DNA of 64,000 bases from Sipunculus nudus (taxonomy: Eukaryota > Annelida > Sipuncula > Golfingiida > Sipunculidae). The position numbers were made by a program, and so were the translations under genes. The stretch is taken from NCBI GenBank assembly GCA_026874595.1, contig CM049315.1, positions 5,950,664-6,014,663 of the forward strand. The letters run 5' to 3'. The notes below the pieces were generated by a model that saw only the letters and a program-made list of their open reading frames with translations, was not told the origin of the DNA and ran no database searches. Shown here in pieces: positions 38,801 through 46,976 of this stretch (the first letter of the stretch is position 1; each line of letters opens with the position of its first letter).

Positions 38801-40780
38801 ATGTTTGTGTGGTTGGGGATGTGTTTCATAAGTGTGTTAATAATAACCATAAACCTTGTAGATTTATATGTGCACGTGTAAACAATACTGATATACATTT
38901 TCATAATGGACTGATATTGGATTAAAATTGCAGTGCAGCTTTCAATTTAAGATAGATTTCCAAGTGTTAAGAACATTAATACAAGTAATGGTTTCAAAGG
39001 GGTGTGGGAATGAAATCCTTAGTGCTTGGAAAAGGCTGAAGGCAGAGGCCTTATATTATGTCGTGCTATCTAATGGTAACTTATGTAAAAGCAGATTATT
39101 TTATGGAATGTTGTTGTTTATATATACTTTGCTAGTGAATAGATTTTTGTCATGTTAAACTTAAGATTTCACATCCATGTATTCACTATATTTGCATGCA
39201 GTTCTACATGATTTTGTCAGCATCCATCTGTTCTTTATTTTTAACAGGACATGCAGTTCTACATGATTTTGTCAGCATCCATCGGTTCTTTATTTTTACA
39301 GGACATGCAGATCTACATGATTTTGTCAGCATCCATCTGTTCTTTATTTTTACAGGACATGCAGTTCTACATGATTTTGTCAGCATCCATCTGTTCTTTA
39401 TTTTTACAGGACATGCAGATCTACATGATTTTGTCAGCATCCATCTGTTCTTTATTTTTACAGGACATGCAGTTCTACATGATTTTGTCAGCATCCATCT
39501 GTTCTTTATTTTTACAGGACATGCAGTTCTTCATGATTTTGTCAGCATCCATCTGATCTTTATTTTTACAGGACATGCAGTTCTACATGATTTCGTCAGC
39601 ATCCATCTGTTCTTTATTTTTACAGGACATGCAGTTCTACATGATTTTCTCAGACATCCATCTGTTCTTTATTTGTACAGGACATGCAGTTCTACATGAT
39701 TTTCTCAGACATCCATCTGTTCTTTATTTATAACAGGACATGCAGTTCTACATGATTTTGTCAGCATCCATCTGTTCTTTTTTTAACAGCACATTTAGTT
39801 CTACATGATTTTCTCAGACATCCATCTATTCTTTATCTATAACAGGACATGCAGTTCTACATGATTTTGTCAGCATCCATCTGTTCTTTTTTTTAACAGC
39901 ACATGTAATTCTACATGATTTTCTCGGACTTCCATCTGTTCTTTATTTTTAACATGGCATGCAGTTCTACATGATTTTGTCAGCATCCATCTGTTCTTTT
40001 TTTTAACAGCACATTTAGTTCTACATGATTTTCTCAGACATTCATCTGTTCTATATTTTAACAGGGCATGCAGTTCTACATGATTTTCTCAGACATCCAT
40101 CTGTTCTATATTTTTACAGGACATGCAGTTCTACATGATTTTCTCAGACATCCATCTGTTCTTTATTTTTTAACAGGACATGCAGTTCTACATGATTTTC
40201 TCAGACATCCATCTGTTCTCGACAGTCTTTGCTCTGCTGCTGATGAACTACATGTTTCAGGATGGTAAATGTAACTACTTTCAAGGTGAGTGCACAAACT
40301 TCATTTTTTCAGGTTTTGTTATTGGTCCTGGAGGACCAAGTCTCTGTCTGTGATTATGTTTTGAATGAAAATGGACCAAGCTTCAGTTTGGTAAAAATAT
40401 GATCTGAGCAAGGTCATTCATCTTGCATCAGTTAGTCTGATTCTTGCTATTGGTCACTGAACCCAGAATCTGTGTCTCCCTCCAGGTGTAGGAATGATTG
40501 CTGGTCTTGACTACATCTCAGACTGATACATTGATATTTAAGACATTTTCCACCTCTTTAATCCATGTCTTATATTCCCTTCATATATTATAAGTTTGAC
40601 TCTGTAAATATTTTGTTTATGCATTTAATCTGTATAAAAGATTGAAATATTTGAAATTCTGAAATTATTGAAATAACTTTTATTCTTATCATCTTTTCAG
40701 GTGCTGCCCTCTGCCTGGTGTACTGTGCATTAATTGCAATGTACTTCTTTGCTCCAAACCCTCGGGGTTATAAATGTTGA
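2527..40780 (+). CDS. CAX-family cation/H+ (probably Ca2+/H+) exchanger, 18 exons, 5' end missing
   Basis: Exons by splice sites and phase: 2527-2646, 3372-3433, 13149-13289, 13943-14056, 17378-17449, 18046-18148, 20144-20220, 21318-21382, 22725-22879, 23622-23653, 29041-29140, 29579-29721, 33463-33622, 34342-34484, 37442-37536, 38671-38749, 40177-40285, 40701-40780. All phases match and the sum is 615 codons plus TGA. The product has about 12-13 hydrophobic segments. The first CAX repeat carries LNASFGSVVE, matching the family FG(N/S)xxE ion-binding motif; the second carries LVPDIPEIVNGIQFAL, where canonical members have GNxxEH. An amino-terminal hydrophobic segment before the CAX core (FGWWVALVYM) recalls the long VNX1-like or animal CAX subgroup. 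Known members exchange Ca2+ or monovalent cations for protons across vacuolar or endosomal membranes; substrate and location here are inferred. The chain starts mid-protein, so earlier exons lie upstream or in unrecognised sequence before 2527. Confidence 0.88.
3472..3730 (+). mobile_element. Family A element, 5' fragment
   Basis: It starts AGCAAACCTGTGAGCTTATG and matches the left end of the full family A elements (a diverged direct copy) until about 3730, where similarity stops. It lies just after exon 2. Confidence 0.6.
4018..4238 (+). repeat. 30-bp minisatellite, about 7 copies
   Basis: The unit is GAAGTAGTTTAAATATGGGC then TGGTGTCTTT, in tandem with few changes. It lies in the intron between exons 2 and 3 and shows no similarity to any exon of the gene, so it is an ordinary minisatellite. 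Confidence 0.95.
4706..7775 (+). mobile_element. Family A Helitron-like (HINE/pearl-type) element, copy 1
   Basis: The left end is AGCGAACCTGTGAGCTTATG after a T run; the right end is CACAGGTTTGCATTAGGCCT then GTAGGCCTTG before a T run. GCGAACCTGTG and CACAGGTTCGC (as in other copies) are inverted. The right end has a hairpin AGGCCTGTAGGCCT. An internal end near 7574 (CATATTCTAG before T) also has a hairpin. The core carries units with TGGCGCCA-type palindromes. No transposase frame is visible, so it is non-autonomous. Helitron-like status is inferred from hairpins, sub-terminal inverted repeats, tandem cores and T-rich targets. Confidence 0.65.
8119..8158. repeat. (AT)n microsatellite
   Basis: About 20 dinucleotides in the intron between exons 2 and 3, followed by a degenerate AT-rich tail to about 8230. 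Confidence 0.97.
9266..11852 (+). mobile_element. Family A Helitron-like element, copy 2, with about 275-bp core repeats
   Basis: The left end AGCAAGCCTGTGAAGCTTGG is diverged; the right end is CACAGGTTCGCATTAGGCCT. The core has four units of about 275 bp (marker CAAGCTC at 10456, 10729, 11006, 11283), each with a GGTGGCGCCACC-like palindrome and a line-up motif TCTCGGGAACCGTTTGAC. At 9938-9995 lies a cluster of TCTAGAC palindromes. An internal terminus TATTCTAG is near 11675. Confidence 0.68.
11853..12728 (+). mobile_element. Family A-related fragment with a right end
   Basis: This segment resembles the 6250-6700 and 7570-7770 parts of copy 1 (TATAGCTTTGGCA-type and AGCATTATA-type stretches) and ends with CACAGGTTCACATTAGGCCT then GTAGGCC. 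It lacks the left end and abuts copy 2, so it is either a truncated neighbour or a nested remnant. Confidence 0.5.
13149..14056 (+). CDS. CAX exons 3-4: acidic cytosolic linker and second membrane segment
   Basis: Exon 13149-13289 (47 codons, phase 0 on both sides) encodes a polar Ser/Pro/Glu linker containing EEEATPLLGE, which includes an acidic dileucine-type sequence (EEATPLL) of the kind used for endosomal or lysosomal sorting; that role is inferred. The donor is gtaaat. Exon 13943-14056 (38 codons, phase 0) begins RQPSSYVWLILGCPLVVIAH and spans a long hydrophobic segment ending YIPVSK before donor gtatga. Confidence 0.82.
14799..15245 (+). mobile_element. Small element with inverted GTCCCCTGCC ends and 3' hairpin
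   Basis: The left end is ATTGTCCCCTGCCATCGTCG and the right end GGCAGGGGACATTCC, giving the inverted pair GTCCCCTGCC/GGCAGGGGAC. It finishes with a perfect hairpin, AGATCTGTATCACAGATCT, before a T run. Core units contain TTCAAGGTCACAG and related repeats. The architecture matches families A and B. Confidence 0.65.
15968..17001 (+). mobile_element. Family B Helitron-like element, copy 1
   Basis: It starts AGCCCTCAGCCCTTAGGCTG after TTTTT and ends GGCTGAGGGCTTTTGTCAGC then TTTTGCTGATATTCTAG before TTTT. AGCCCTCAGCC and GGCTGAGGGCT are inverted. A TCAGC-TTTT-GCTGA hairpin lies 4 bases before CTAG, like a Helitron CTRR end. The core has about three units of about 320-340 bp with GGCGCCACCT and GTGACCTTGACCTA motifs. 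It carries no protein frame. Confidence 0.7.
17378..18148 (+). CDS. CAX exons 5-6: cytosolic segment with the YYYKYTVDGMNV block
   Basis: Exon 17378-17449 (24 codons) encodes VHSKTIREILLMQPEKISIE up to donor gtaagg. Exon 18046-18148 begins SSGIPRGHIIMYTYRAVNVY and contains YYYKYTVDGMNV, a block I associate with this exchanger subgroup. The exon ends GCTGTCA (phase 1), and the next exon supplies AT to make Asn. The donor at 18149 is GTATCC, a weak 5' splice site, and the junction is the first unit of a 35-bp tandem array. Confidence 0.8.
17750..17834. repeat. (AT)n microsatellite
   Basis: About 42 uninterrupted AT dinucleotides in the intron between exons 5 and 6. Confidence 0.97.
18139..19410 (+). 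repeat. 35-bp tandem array (about 36 copies) on the exon 6 donor
   Basis: The unit reads CTGTCAGTATCCTTTATCTC, then GAATGAACTGTATCA. It starts inside the last codons of exon 6, so each copy reproduces CTGTCA|GTATCC, the exon end plus donor. Unit length is mostly 35 bp with a few 36-37 bp. Because 35 is not a multiple of three and most units contain TGA, use of later donors would break the frame. The distal end decays at about 19390-19410. Confidence 0.95.
20144..23653 (+). CDS. CAX exons 7-10: core membrane segments with the first ion-binding repeat
   Basis: Exon 20144-20220 encodes a membrane segment (LLLFVILAILMGYL) then DREHKYISSDV. Exon 21318-21382 encodes QLYMALLAIIPLAYYIGMGI. Exon 22725-22879 encodes NFAVGAVLNASFGSVVELVL, the first alpha-repeat motif with the conserved acidic residue, then KGIRESKPLCYRELVKSALV. 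Exon 23622-23653 is a 32-nt microexon (TLLATMLLIP). Donors are gtaagt, gtaaac, gtaagt and gtaagt. Confidence 0.87.
24175..26618 (+). mobile_element. Family A Helitron-like element, copy 3, with 277-bp core repeats
   Basis: The left end is AGCGAACCTGTGAGCTAATG, the right end CACAGGTTCGCATTATGCCT. Core units repeat every 277 bp (25526, 25803, 26080). It lies in the intron between exons 10 and 11. Reading frames seen in it are repeat-unit artefacts. Confidence 0.68.
26849..28792 (+). mobile_element. Family D repeat element with terminal hairpin, interrupted by family B copy 2
   Basis: It begins with a hairpin of GCCCCCGCCACAAAGTGGCC then GGGGC. About five units of 175-185 bp follow (CGCAATGCCTGCAGATA, CCAGTTACAGATCGAGTT, GTTGACCTACTTTTGA, AGAAAATTTCATGAAAAA). 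Two of the units lie to the right of the nested family B element. No coding potential is seen. Confidence 0.65.
27491..28468 (+). mobile_element. Family B Helitron-like element, copy 2, nested in family D
   Basis: It starts AGCCCTCAGCTCATAGGCTG and ends ATCAGCTTTTGCTAATATTC then TGG, with core units like copy 1. It interrupts a family D unit between ACAGCCGTTTTT and CGCAATGCAATGC, so it inserted after the family D element. The inner AGCCCTCAGCC-type inverted end at the right is lost. Confidence 0.68.
28793..29040 (+). repeat. Degenerate copies of the exon 11 start
   Basis: Five imperfect copies of the exon 11 first bases (GGGTTTGTGTATGATTATC) occur near 28796, 28909, 28938, 28971 and 29019 before the real exon at 29041. 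Two of them follow tatcag and the real exon follows ttttcag. Spacing is irregular (20-110 bp), so this is an old or decayed array. Confidence 0.65.
29041..29721 (+). CDS. CAX exons 11-12: membrane segment and Cys-rich hydrophilic loop
   Basis: Exon 29041-29140 encodes GLCMIIGGLRHSTQTFNSRS then STLLFISVAG, donor gtcagt, phase 1. Exon 29579-29721 encodes VFAPTIFSKAYG, the loop motifs CQKC and CSDC, and N-glycosylation-type sequons (NSS, NTT), ending EYSI before donor GTAAGT at 29722, phase 0. The last 45 nt of the exon and its donor are the first unit of the 54-period 63-bp array that fills the following intron. Confidence 0.85.
29677..33111 (+). repeat. 63-bp minisatellite, 54 periods, on the exon 12 donor
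   Basis: The unit encodes NTTxGLQCSDCEYSx then STIT(E/V), 21 codons. The first GGT of the unit is at 29689 and the matching one in the last unit at 33091, a distance of 3402, exactly 54 x 63. The frame is that of exon 12 and stays open except for one TGA at 30268-30270. About 20 units keep GTAAGT or GTGAGT at the donor position; most others read ATAAGT. The first unit contains the real exon end and donor at 29721/29722. Confidence 0.97.
33463..34484 (+). CDS. CAX exons 13-14: membrane segments after the loop
   Basis: Exon 33463-33622 follows tttctttcag and encodes FGIDGNESLYNEHIRPLVYV, a membrane segment, then SHKTHRAHVYDTYKSDSN; donor gtgagt, phase 1. Exon 34342-34484 follows tgcctgtag and encodes EGHGHVTAHWGRLKSILILV then SLCAELVTDNIQPLL; donor gtcagt, phase 0. 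Two extra copies of the second acceptor lie 52 and 104 bp upstream. Confidence 0.85.
34217..34368 (+). repeat. 52-bp x 3 duplication of the exon 14 acceptor
   Basis: Copies of the acceptor plus the first coding bases (AGGGCCACGGTCATGTGACC) begin at 34238, 34290 and 34342, exactly 52 bp apart. Copy 1 keeps TGTAG, copy 2 has TGTCG (acceptor lost), copy 3 is the functional one. Copies 1 and 2 run into GCTTAA, so use of copy 1 would give an early stop after EGHGHVTA. Confidence 0.92.
34740..35095 (+). repeat. Diverged dispersed repeat with about 120-bp units
   Basis: Three weak units share GATAACTTA, GATTTTTATAAAACTC or TTTTCATGAAACTC, and GAGGTCAGA. A similar stretch (GTGATAACTTAACAGGAC) occurs at 17939-17990. 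It resembles the cores of the hairpin-ended families but has no clear ends. Confidence 0.4.
35131..37384 (+). mobile_element. Family C repeat element with alternating 326/336-bp core units
   Basis: The left end has the hairpin CCAGACATAGTCTGG and ends GAGATACTATGG; the right end is CTGGGGATACTATGG. The core palindrome GGTGGCGCCACC or a variant occurs at 35457, 35783, 36120, 36446, 36782 and 37106, so units alternate near 326 and 336 bp and form dimers of about 662 bp. Units also hold GGCCTTGACCTTGAATAT. It occupies most of the intron before exon 15. Confidence 0.7.
37442..38749 (+). CDS. CAX exons 15-16: second ion-binding repeat
   Basis: Exon 37442-37536 encodes YFIGVTLLALVPDIPEIVNG and IQFALKNNIFL, phase 2 at donor gtaaga. 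Exon 38671-38749 follows ttgtttacag and encodes SIEVGSCIATQVCMLQIPIL then VLANVIY, donor gtaagt, phase 0. The acidic residue of the second CAX motif is kept (PE) but its GN is replaced by PD. Confidence 0.85.
39193..40230 (+). repeat. 54/55-bp tandem array (about 19 copies) of the exon 17 acceptor and start
   Basis: The unit is GACATGCAGTTCTACATGAT plus about 24 bases and a pyrimidine run ending in (T/A)ACAG. The real exon starts at 40177. Units at the 5' side are 54 bp (CAGCATCC) and keep an open frame (DMQFYMILSASICSLFLQ repeated). Units nearer the exon are 55 bp or longer and share the exon's own CAGACATCC. Several distal units end in AACAGC or ACATGG and lose a clean AG|G. Confidence 0.95.
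40177..40780 (+). CDS. CAX exons 17-18: last membrane segments and stop
   Basis: Exon 40177-40285 follows ttttttaacag and encodes DMQFYMIFSDIHLFSTVFAL then LLMNYMFQDGKCNYFQ, donor gtgagt, phase 1. Exon 40701-40780 follows catcttttcag and encodes GAALCLVYCALIAMYFFAPN then PRGYKC and TGA (40778-40780). About 18 diverged copies of the acceptor and start of exon 17 lie directly upstream. Confidence 0.85.
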
Positions 40781-42189
40781 GGATGTCAGTCATGGTCTTA
40801 ATCCTGCAGGAACAGTTACCTCAGTTACTCATGATACAGCTGTCTGTAGCTGTACCGGTATATGGATGAAACATCAGCACATATTAAAATGTCCATGTCT
40901 GAGACTGGGAAAATTAGAATTAGGCAGATACACGTACCAGACTTGTGAAAACTAGAAACAGGCTTATAGATGTACCAGACTGGTGACAGTTAAAAATAAG
41001 CCTTTTCTTTAACTGAGAGATGTAAATTTTATTTTATTTTATTTATATTACCATTCATATTAATTAATTTGCTGTATATATATAATTATATACTCACACC
41101 CACACATGTAGACATTTGTTATTACTCTATTCAATGGTGATTGGGATGGTTAGCTGTCACGTGGCCTAAATATAAATATTTTGCATTCAACAATATAAGA
41201 CAGGGCTAACGCTTGGCCAGTGTCATTGGCCATTTTTCCATGAGCTGTCATGATATCATCCCAAATGCCTCTCAATGTCTCTGGATTTATCTGAATATCT
41301 TGATCTCTCCTATCCATGCCAATATCTCATTCCTTTTTTTTTGACCATGTGGGTGTGATATTAGGATCACAGCCTGGCCTCACATGGAGTAACATCTCAT
41401 CAGTCTTGGTCGTGTGCCAATATAGGACTACTATCAAGCACCAAGATTAATTATCGTGGAATTTAAAATTAATTGATCTCTTCTACTCAACAGATACAGT
41501 ATTACAGATATTAGTAAATTCCCTAAGAGTTTTAAAGAAAAAATATTTACTACTTAAATATATTTTTTTTAATATAAGGTTTATTAAGACTTGTGTACAT
41601 TCTTTAATGTATATGTTTTTTAATGTAATTAAGGTGTTTTACTGCAAAATGTGTCCTTTTACTTTTAAGGTAAAATCCATAAAATTGTAGATATATACTG
41701 TTATTAATAGTCTGTGCCATGCTTTGTGTGATTATAACCAACATGGTTGTGTTTTAGTGATCCTGCTGTAATTAAAATTAAAATTATATGCCCTTTATAT
41801 ATTTATACATGACCAATGTCTATATTTATTTTCTCTATAATTGGCCAAAATGCGCACTTAATTTTATTGGAAATAGGCTGCATATAAAGAGTGTACTTTT
41901 TTTCCTGTCATTTCTTGCTGCCTGTAAGTCAGAGATTAGTTTGCTTTATTACACAGTCCTGATAGCTTGTCATGCTTCCCAGGCTATGTCTGATAACTCT
42001 CAAAGTAAGGTAGACTGTTGATAATGTCCTATCATTGAGTTTGGTAATATTGTATACACCGTATTCATTACTTCAGATTTTGTCCTGTTACTGGTTGTTC
42101 ACTGATAACATTAAAGGGTTTGTTCTTTGTTAATAATAGATCTTGATCAGCTATGAGGTAGTCTACTGATAACCTATCAGAGTTCTGTG

Positions 42190-42585
42190 ATGATCACAGT
42201 ACTATGTAAACTTTTTATAGCTCATCACAGAACTATGAAAACTTGTAATCACAGTACCAAGGTATCTTGTAATAAAAGATCACAGTACTATAGTATCTTG
42301 TAATAACTGATCACAGTACTAGAGTATCTTGTAATAACTGATCTCAGTACTATGATATCTTGTAATAACTGATCACAGTACTATTATATCTTGTAATAAC
42401 TGATCACAGTACTATGATATCTTGTAATAATTGATCACAGTATTATGAAACCTTGTGATCACTGACCACAGTACTATGATATCTTGCAATAACTGATCAC
42501 AGTACTATGATATCTTGTAATAACTGATCACAGTACTATAGTATCTTGTTATAACTGATCACAGTACTATGATATCTTGAAATAT
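42190..42585 (+). repeat. 31-bp minisatellite, about 12 copies, downstream of the CAX stop
   Basis: The unit is CTGATCACAGTACTATGATA then TCTTGTAATAA. It lies 1.4 kb after the exchanger stop codon, either in a long 3' UTR or just beyond it. Each unit contains TGATCA and AGTACT palindromes. Confidence 0.93.
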
Positions 42586-43207
42586 CCTGAACACATTATT
42601 ATGCATTATTATCTTCTGCATGATCACATAATTAAGTTTATGCAGGAGTTTCAACTGAAAAATAAAATACCAATACCAGGGTTTCTAAGTAATTTAGATT
42701 GAAATCAGATAATTAGTAAGGTATATAAAGATAATACAGAGATCCACTACATTTAAGTAAATTATGATTCATTCATGTATCATTTTGTTGATGTTGATAT
42801 CTCACAGAAATATTTCATGCCAATGTACATATATATTAGTATGGTAATTACAAGGTGTGCTTTTGCCAGTGTGCTATTTAAAGAATGTTTGACCAGAAAG
42901 CTTAAACCCAAAGTGCAGATATAAAAATGTTTTCAGTGTGTGTGATTGAATTGTTATCGACCATACAAGATGTTCATGTATCCACAGATATGTTTTGTTT
43001 GACCTTTGTTTGATTGTAGCTTATTCACCAGATTTTGGTGCTTATGTCTGCATTTTAGAAAGAGCTCTCCTTGTTAATTTCTTATAATTTGGCTTGGTGT
43101 GATACACAGTCACAGATGGTTTAATTTATCTGTTTATTTTAACTTCTGAATCTCACCTATATACCTTTTGTCAGGTATTAATTATATATACATACATGTA
43201 TATACAT

Positions 43208-43208
<1 letters not shown>

Positions 43209-43301
<93 letters not shown>
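43209..43301. repeat. (AT)n microsatellite, two blocks
   Basis: Two AT blocks separated by short interruptions (ATAATAT, AAATAT), downstream of the exchanger gene. Confidence 0.95.
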
Positions 43302-43304
<3 letters not shown>

Positions 43305-44078
43305 GTTAGTTTTAATTTATTGTTGGTCCTGTTTGACCTGTAGGGCAACTGATTTTTAGAGCCACGTATGCATCATGATGGTAATTATATTACGTGCTTT
43401 GCTTTAATGTAATCTCACTCAGTTTACTAAAGTGAAGTATATATAAGTGGATTTAGGCAGTTCATCTTTTGATATTAAGGTAAAAAGTTCATTAAGCACT
43501 CTTATAGATTTGTTAATGTATAAGAAGTAACCTGATGACTTTATTAATTTTAAACAGTATTTTATTTTGACGGCTGTGTACAGAGTTCTTGATCTATTCC
43601 CTTTTCCATGCATGCAGTTTGACGTGTCAGGTTAGATTATCATTTATACAGTTTTTTTTTCTTAACAAGGCGTGACTTTGATTGGAAGATGGGCTTAAAA
43701 TTTGGTCATACCACCACATTATCTATAAATTGTAACATCTACAGATGTTAACAGATATTAAATCTCAACAATTAAAGATATTAAATTTCAATACAATATA
43801 CCAGACAAACGGAAACGCTTAAATAATGTAAGCTACTATTTTGTTCTGAATAGACTTTTAAATGAAGTCAGCCATGGTCCCTGTCATCTAGGCTAAAACC
43901 ATTTAGTCACAGGTCATGCTGATGAGAGTGTGGCTGTATAGAAGTACCAGGTGTGTCTGCAAGATTTCGTGAAAGATTCATTATTGCAGAAAGGTTTACA
44001 GGAACATAAATAGATGTTGCTACATGAGGTATTACCGATATAACTGTAATGTGTATCATAATAATAAGAACACAAATA

Positions 44079-44084
44079 ATACAA

Positions 44085-44125
<41 letters not shown>
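44079..44125. repeat. (ATT)n microsatellite
   Basis: About 15 ATT trinucleotides, followed by a degenerate ATTATT-rich stretch to 44170. Confidence 0.95.
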
Positions 44126-44126
<1 letters not shown>

Positions 44127-46286
44127 GATATATTATTATTATAAATATATTTTAATAGTATTATTATAATTACAATATATCGGCCTATATTGAAACTAGG
44201 TAATTAAAGATGAGACCTTCACTAAGAACGGCAAATATTTTTTTCTCATTCATGTACTGTTTAATACAGATAAGTGACATTTCTCCTACTGAGGAGTTTC
44301 ACAAAGAGTGTAAATATGAATTATTATTCATGGAGAAATAAGTAAAAACCTATCATACAGATACGGGTAGGGACAAATGAATTACATGTATTTTGAAAAG
44401 AGACGTTACCTATGAAATAATGTGCATTAAGTTCAGAGAGAGAAAGAGAGAGAGGATGAGAGCGTCTCTGATATGAAGTTTTGTTAGTGAGCAAACATTA
44501 TAATGCATTGTCAAATCTGAACAATTGATTACTTTGGAGAAAAGTAATGAAGTATATAGTATGCATGTACACAATGCGTGTGAGACATTGAACATGTTAA
44601 CAAAGAGTCCAAGCACAAATATAGGATGTGAAGTGACTGATGGATGTACTTAAGAGCAGAAAATGGCCATATTTTATGATATTATCAGCGCATATATGTT
44701 AGTATGATAATAAATATTAAAATAAATGTAGAATCATTGATATGTTTTCATTATGACTGTTACAGAGTAGCTGGTCAGGACCCGTAAGTGTTAATTACAC
44801 ATTAGAACAATTAACTAACAGGTGTGCACGACATTCACATTTGCGCGTCAGATTTTATTCACCCCTTTTTTGCTTCTACAATAAACATGAACAGTCCACA
44901 GACCCGTAGGATGTGCTAAAATGTATTTACATTATAATATGTTACGTTGTATACACGTTTTCATCAGCACGACCGTATCCGAAGAATAACCGTAACGTGT
45001 GTATCTGTGTCGGCGATGATATAAATGCCTGAGGGGTGGACTTGCACGGGCAAACTCTTTTAACAAATCAAGCCATTTTCAATTGCAGAAATCCCCAACC
45101 CCTGCAAGCTTTAATTTCATTTTCATGTAAATCTGATGAAATCTTGCTAAATACATTCTATTTATTTAATATTATGACCACCGTTCAAATGTGGTTTATT
45201 TTTGCATTAAATCCTTAGCAGATTTATATGTGTCAGCGGGTTGGCGGGGGGGGGGGGGGGATGTGCGTGAGGAAGCGGTAACTTTCCTGGATTCCTGTAC
45301 CAAGGAGTCATTAGGCCTCGTCGCTGCGTTAAATTAGAGCCGCATTTAATGTTACATTAAGCCTGTTCTGAAACAATCTCCGGTGAAAATGCAGTGCATT
45401 CAACCAGCATGTATGACCCGGGACCTGGAGCGTTAGAGTAGAAGTAAACGTTTATACAATGAGACTGAGTAATCCAGAAACACCAAACGTAGGTTGTATA
45501 GTAATGAGAAGAACAGAAGTTCTTCCAGTTGGCGCTTAAAACAGTACACTGGAAATGTATGAAGAATATCTTGTGAACAAGGTTAAATGACGGAAATCAT
45601 ATACCATTGTAGATGTATACCAGGAGCTAGATCGAGGACAATGTAGGATTAACCCCACTAAAGTTGGATGACCAATTATTAGCCTCCCAAGAGGCAAAGT
45701 GTGACATCCTGGCAAAACAATTCAAAATTGTCCTCTCAGACGGTGCCGATTGACATGGACCATCATAGCGTCTAGGAGAGAATCTGGTCATAATCGGTCA
45801 GAGAATGAGGAATCTCTTGGTTGGTTTGATCCTAGCAAGGCATCAGAACCGGATGAAATTCCATGTAACGTCAAGGAATTTGACACAGAACAGCCATATA
45901 CCGCTTTGATTGTCCTAAGAACCCCCCTCCCCCCCCCCCCCCCCCACGCACACACACACACAAGTGAGAATTGTAATTTCATGCCTTATCAAGGTATTTG
46001 TAGTATCTTTTGGTAACTTTGCCTATATCACATCACTATGATATCTTCTGGTAAATATCAGTGCTATGATATTTTATGATAACTTATAACATGCCCGCCT
46101 CTTTAAGATGTGTTGTGCAGTTTGCTGGGACGCACCCACGTGTGGACACTTGAACAAATATTGGATCCGTATCACCGGTTAAGTAATAAACACCCTTGTG
46201 AGTCACCAGTTGAGTAATAAACATCCATGTGAGTCATAACTTCACACCACACGGCTTCTTGTATTGGATTTACCATAAAGAGGTAA

Positions 46287-46565
46287 AATGCGATTTATAC
46301 CTAATTGGCTTGTTTTATCATGCTTATTGAATTTTGTTTATGCTAATTGGAATTAAATTACATAATTTTAATTAATCAATTTATGTTTATTATTATACTT
46401 TGGCTCGTGTCCATTCTATAATTTACAGGGTATCATTGGAGGAGGGTATTTCCCTCTTAGCCTATCAAATGCTAATATATATGAAAAACTAAAAGAAATG
46501 AGTAGATTTTGATTTGCTAAAATTTTCAAAATTCCAGCTGAGCGACGTGACCCATGGGTCCCTTG
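46287..46565 (+). repeat. Dispersed repeat F, copy 2
   Basis: This is a direct copy of repeat F, ending GCTGAGCGACGTGACCCATG then GGTCCCTTGTTT. It lies downstream of the ankyrin gene stop. Its origin (SINE or DNA element) is not evident from the sequence. Confidence 0.6.
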
Positions 46566-46976
46566 TTTACGGTATAGCTGTGTTCGTTTTTTATGCCCCT
46601 CTGTACAGGTAACATGTAAGATCACAAGAACATAAGTAGTTTATTGTCGATAGATTTTCATTAAATATTTATTAAACGTTTATCTGCAGTCTTTTCAATT
46701 GAGTATAAGACATTGACTGGGTATATAACACGAGCAATACAAAATAAGAATCGCTGAATATATTACAGAAGGCATATACTTATTCTCATTCATATATTCT
46801 CTTATTTATAAAGAAAAAGGATTTGATAATCATTGTAATTTAAATATACAAAAAATATGGGTTAAAACTTTAATGATAGAAAGATCAGTTAAAATATGAA
46901 CCGACTGAAAAAAATGTTTGTATTTCTTCATAGAAGTATATGTAAACAACTGGAGAGTACAGATCAGAGGTTTACA

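Larger units (their letters stand above)
40781..46286. other. CAX 3' UTR and intergenic sequence
   Basis: Apart from the 31-bp minisatellite, AT and ATT microsatellites and G/C runs listed separately, no coding sequence is supported. No AATAAA hexamer was found close after the stop codon; the first clear one is at about 42660, with ATTAAA variants near 41770 and 42108, so the poly(A) site is uncertain. Short frames here lack family features. Confidence 0.5.

Noticed and set aside
39196-39699. 167-codon frame in the exon 17 acceptor array
   Set aside because: It is out of the exchanger frame and spans repeated acceptors and pyrimidine tracts; explained by the tandem repeat.
45750-46016. 88-codon + strand frame
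   Set aside because: It runs through a poly-C and CA-repeat tract and has no family features.
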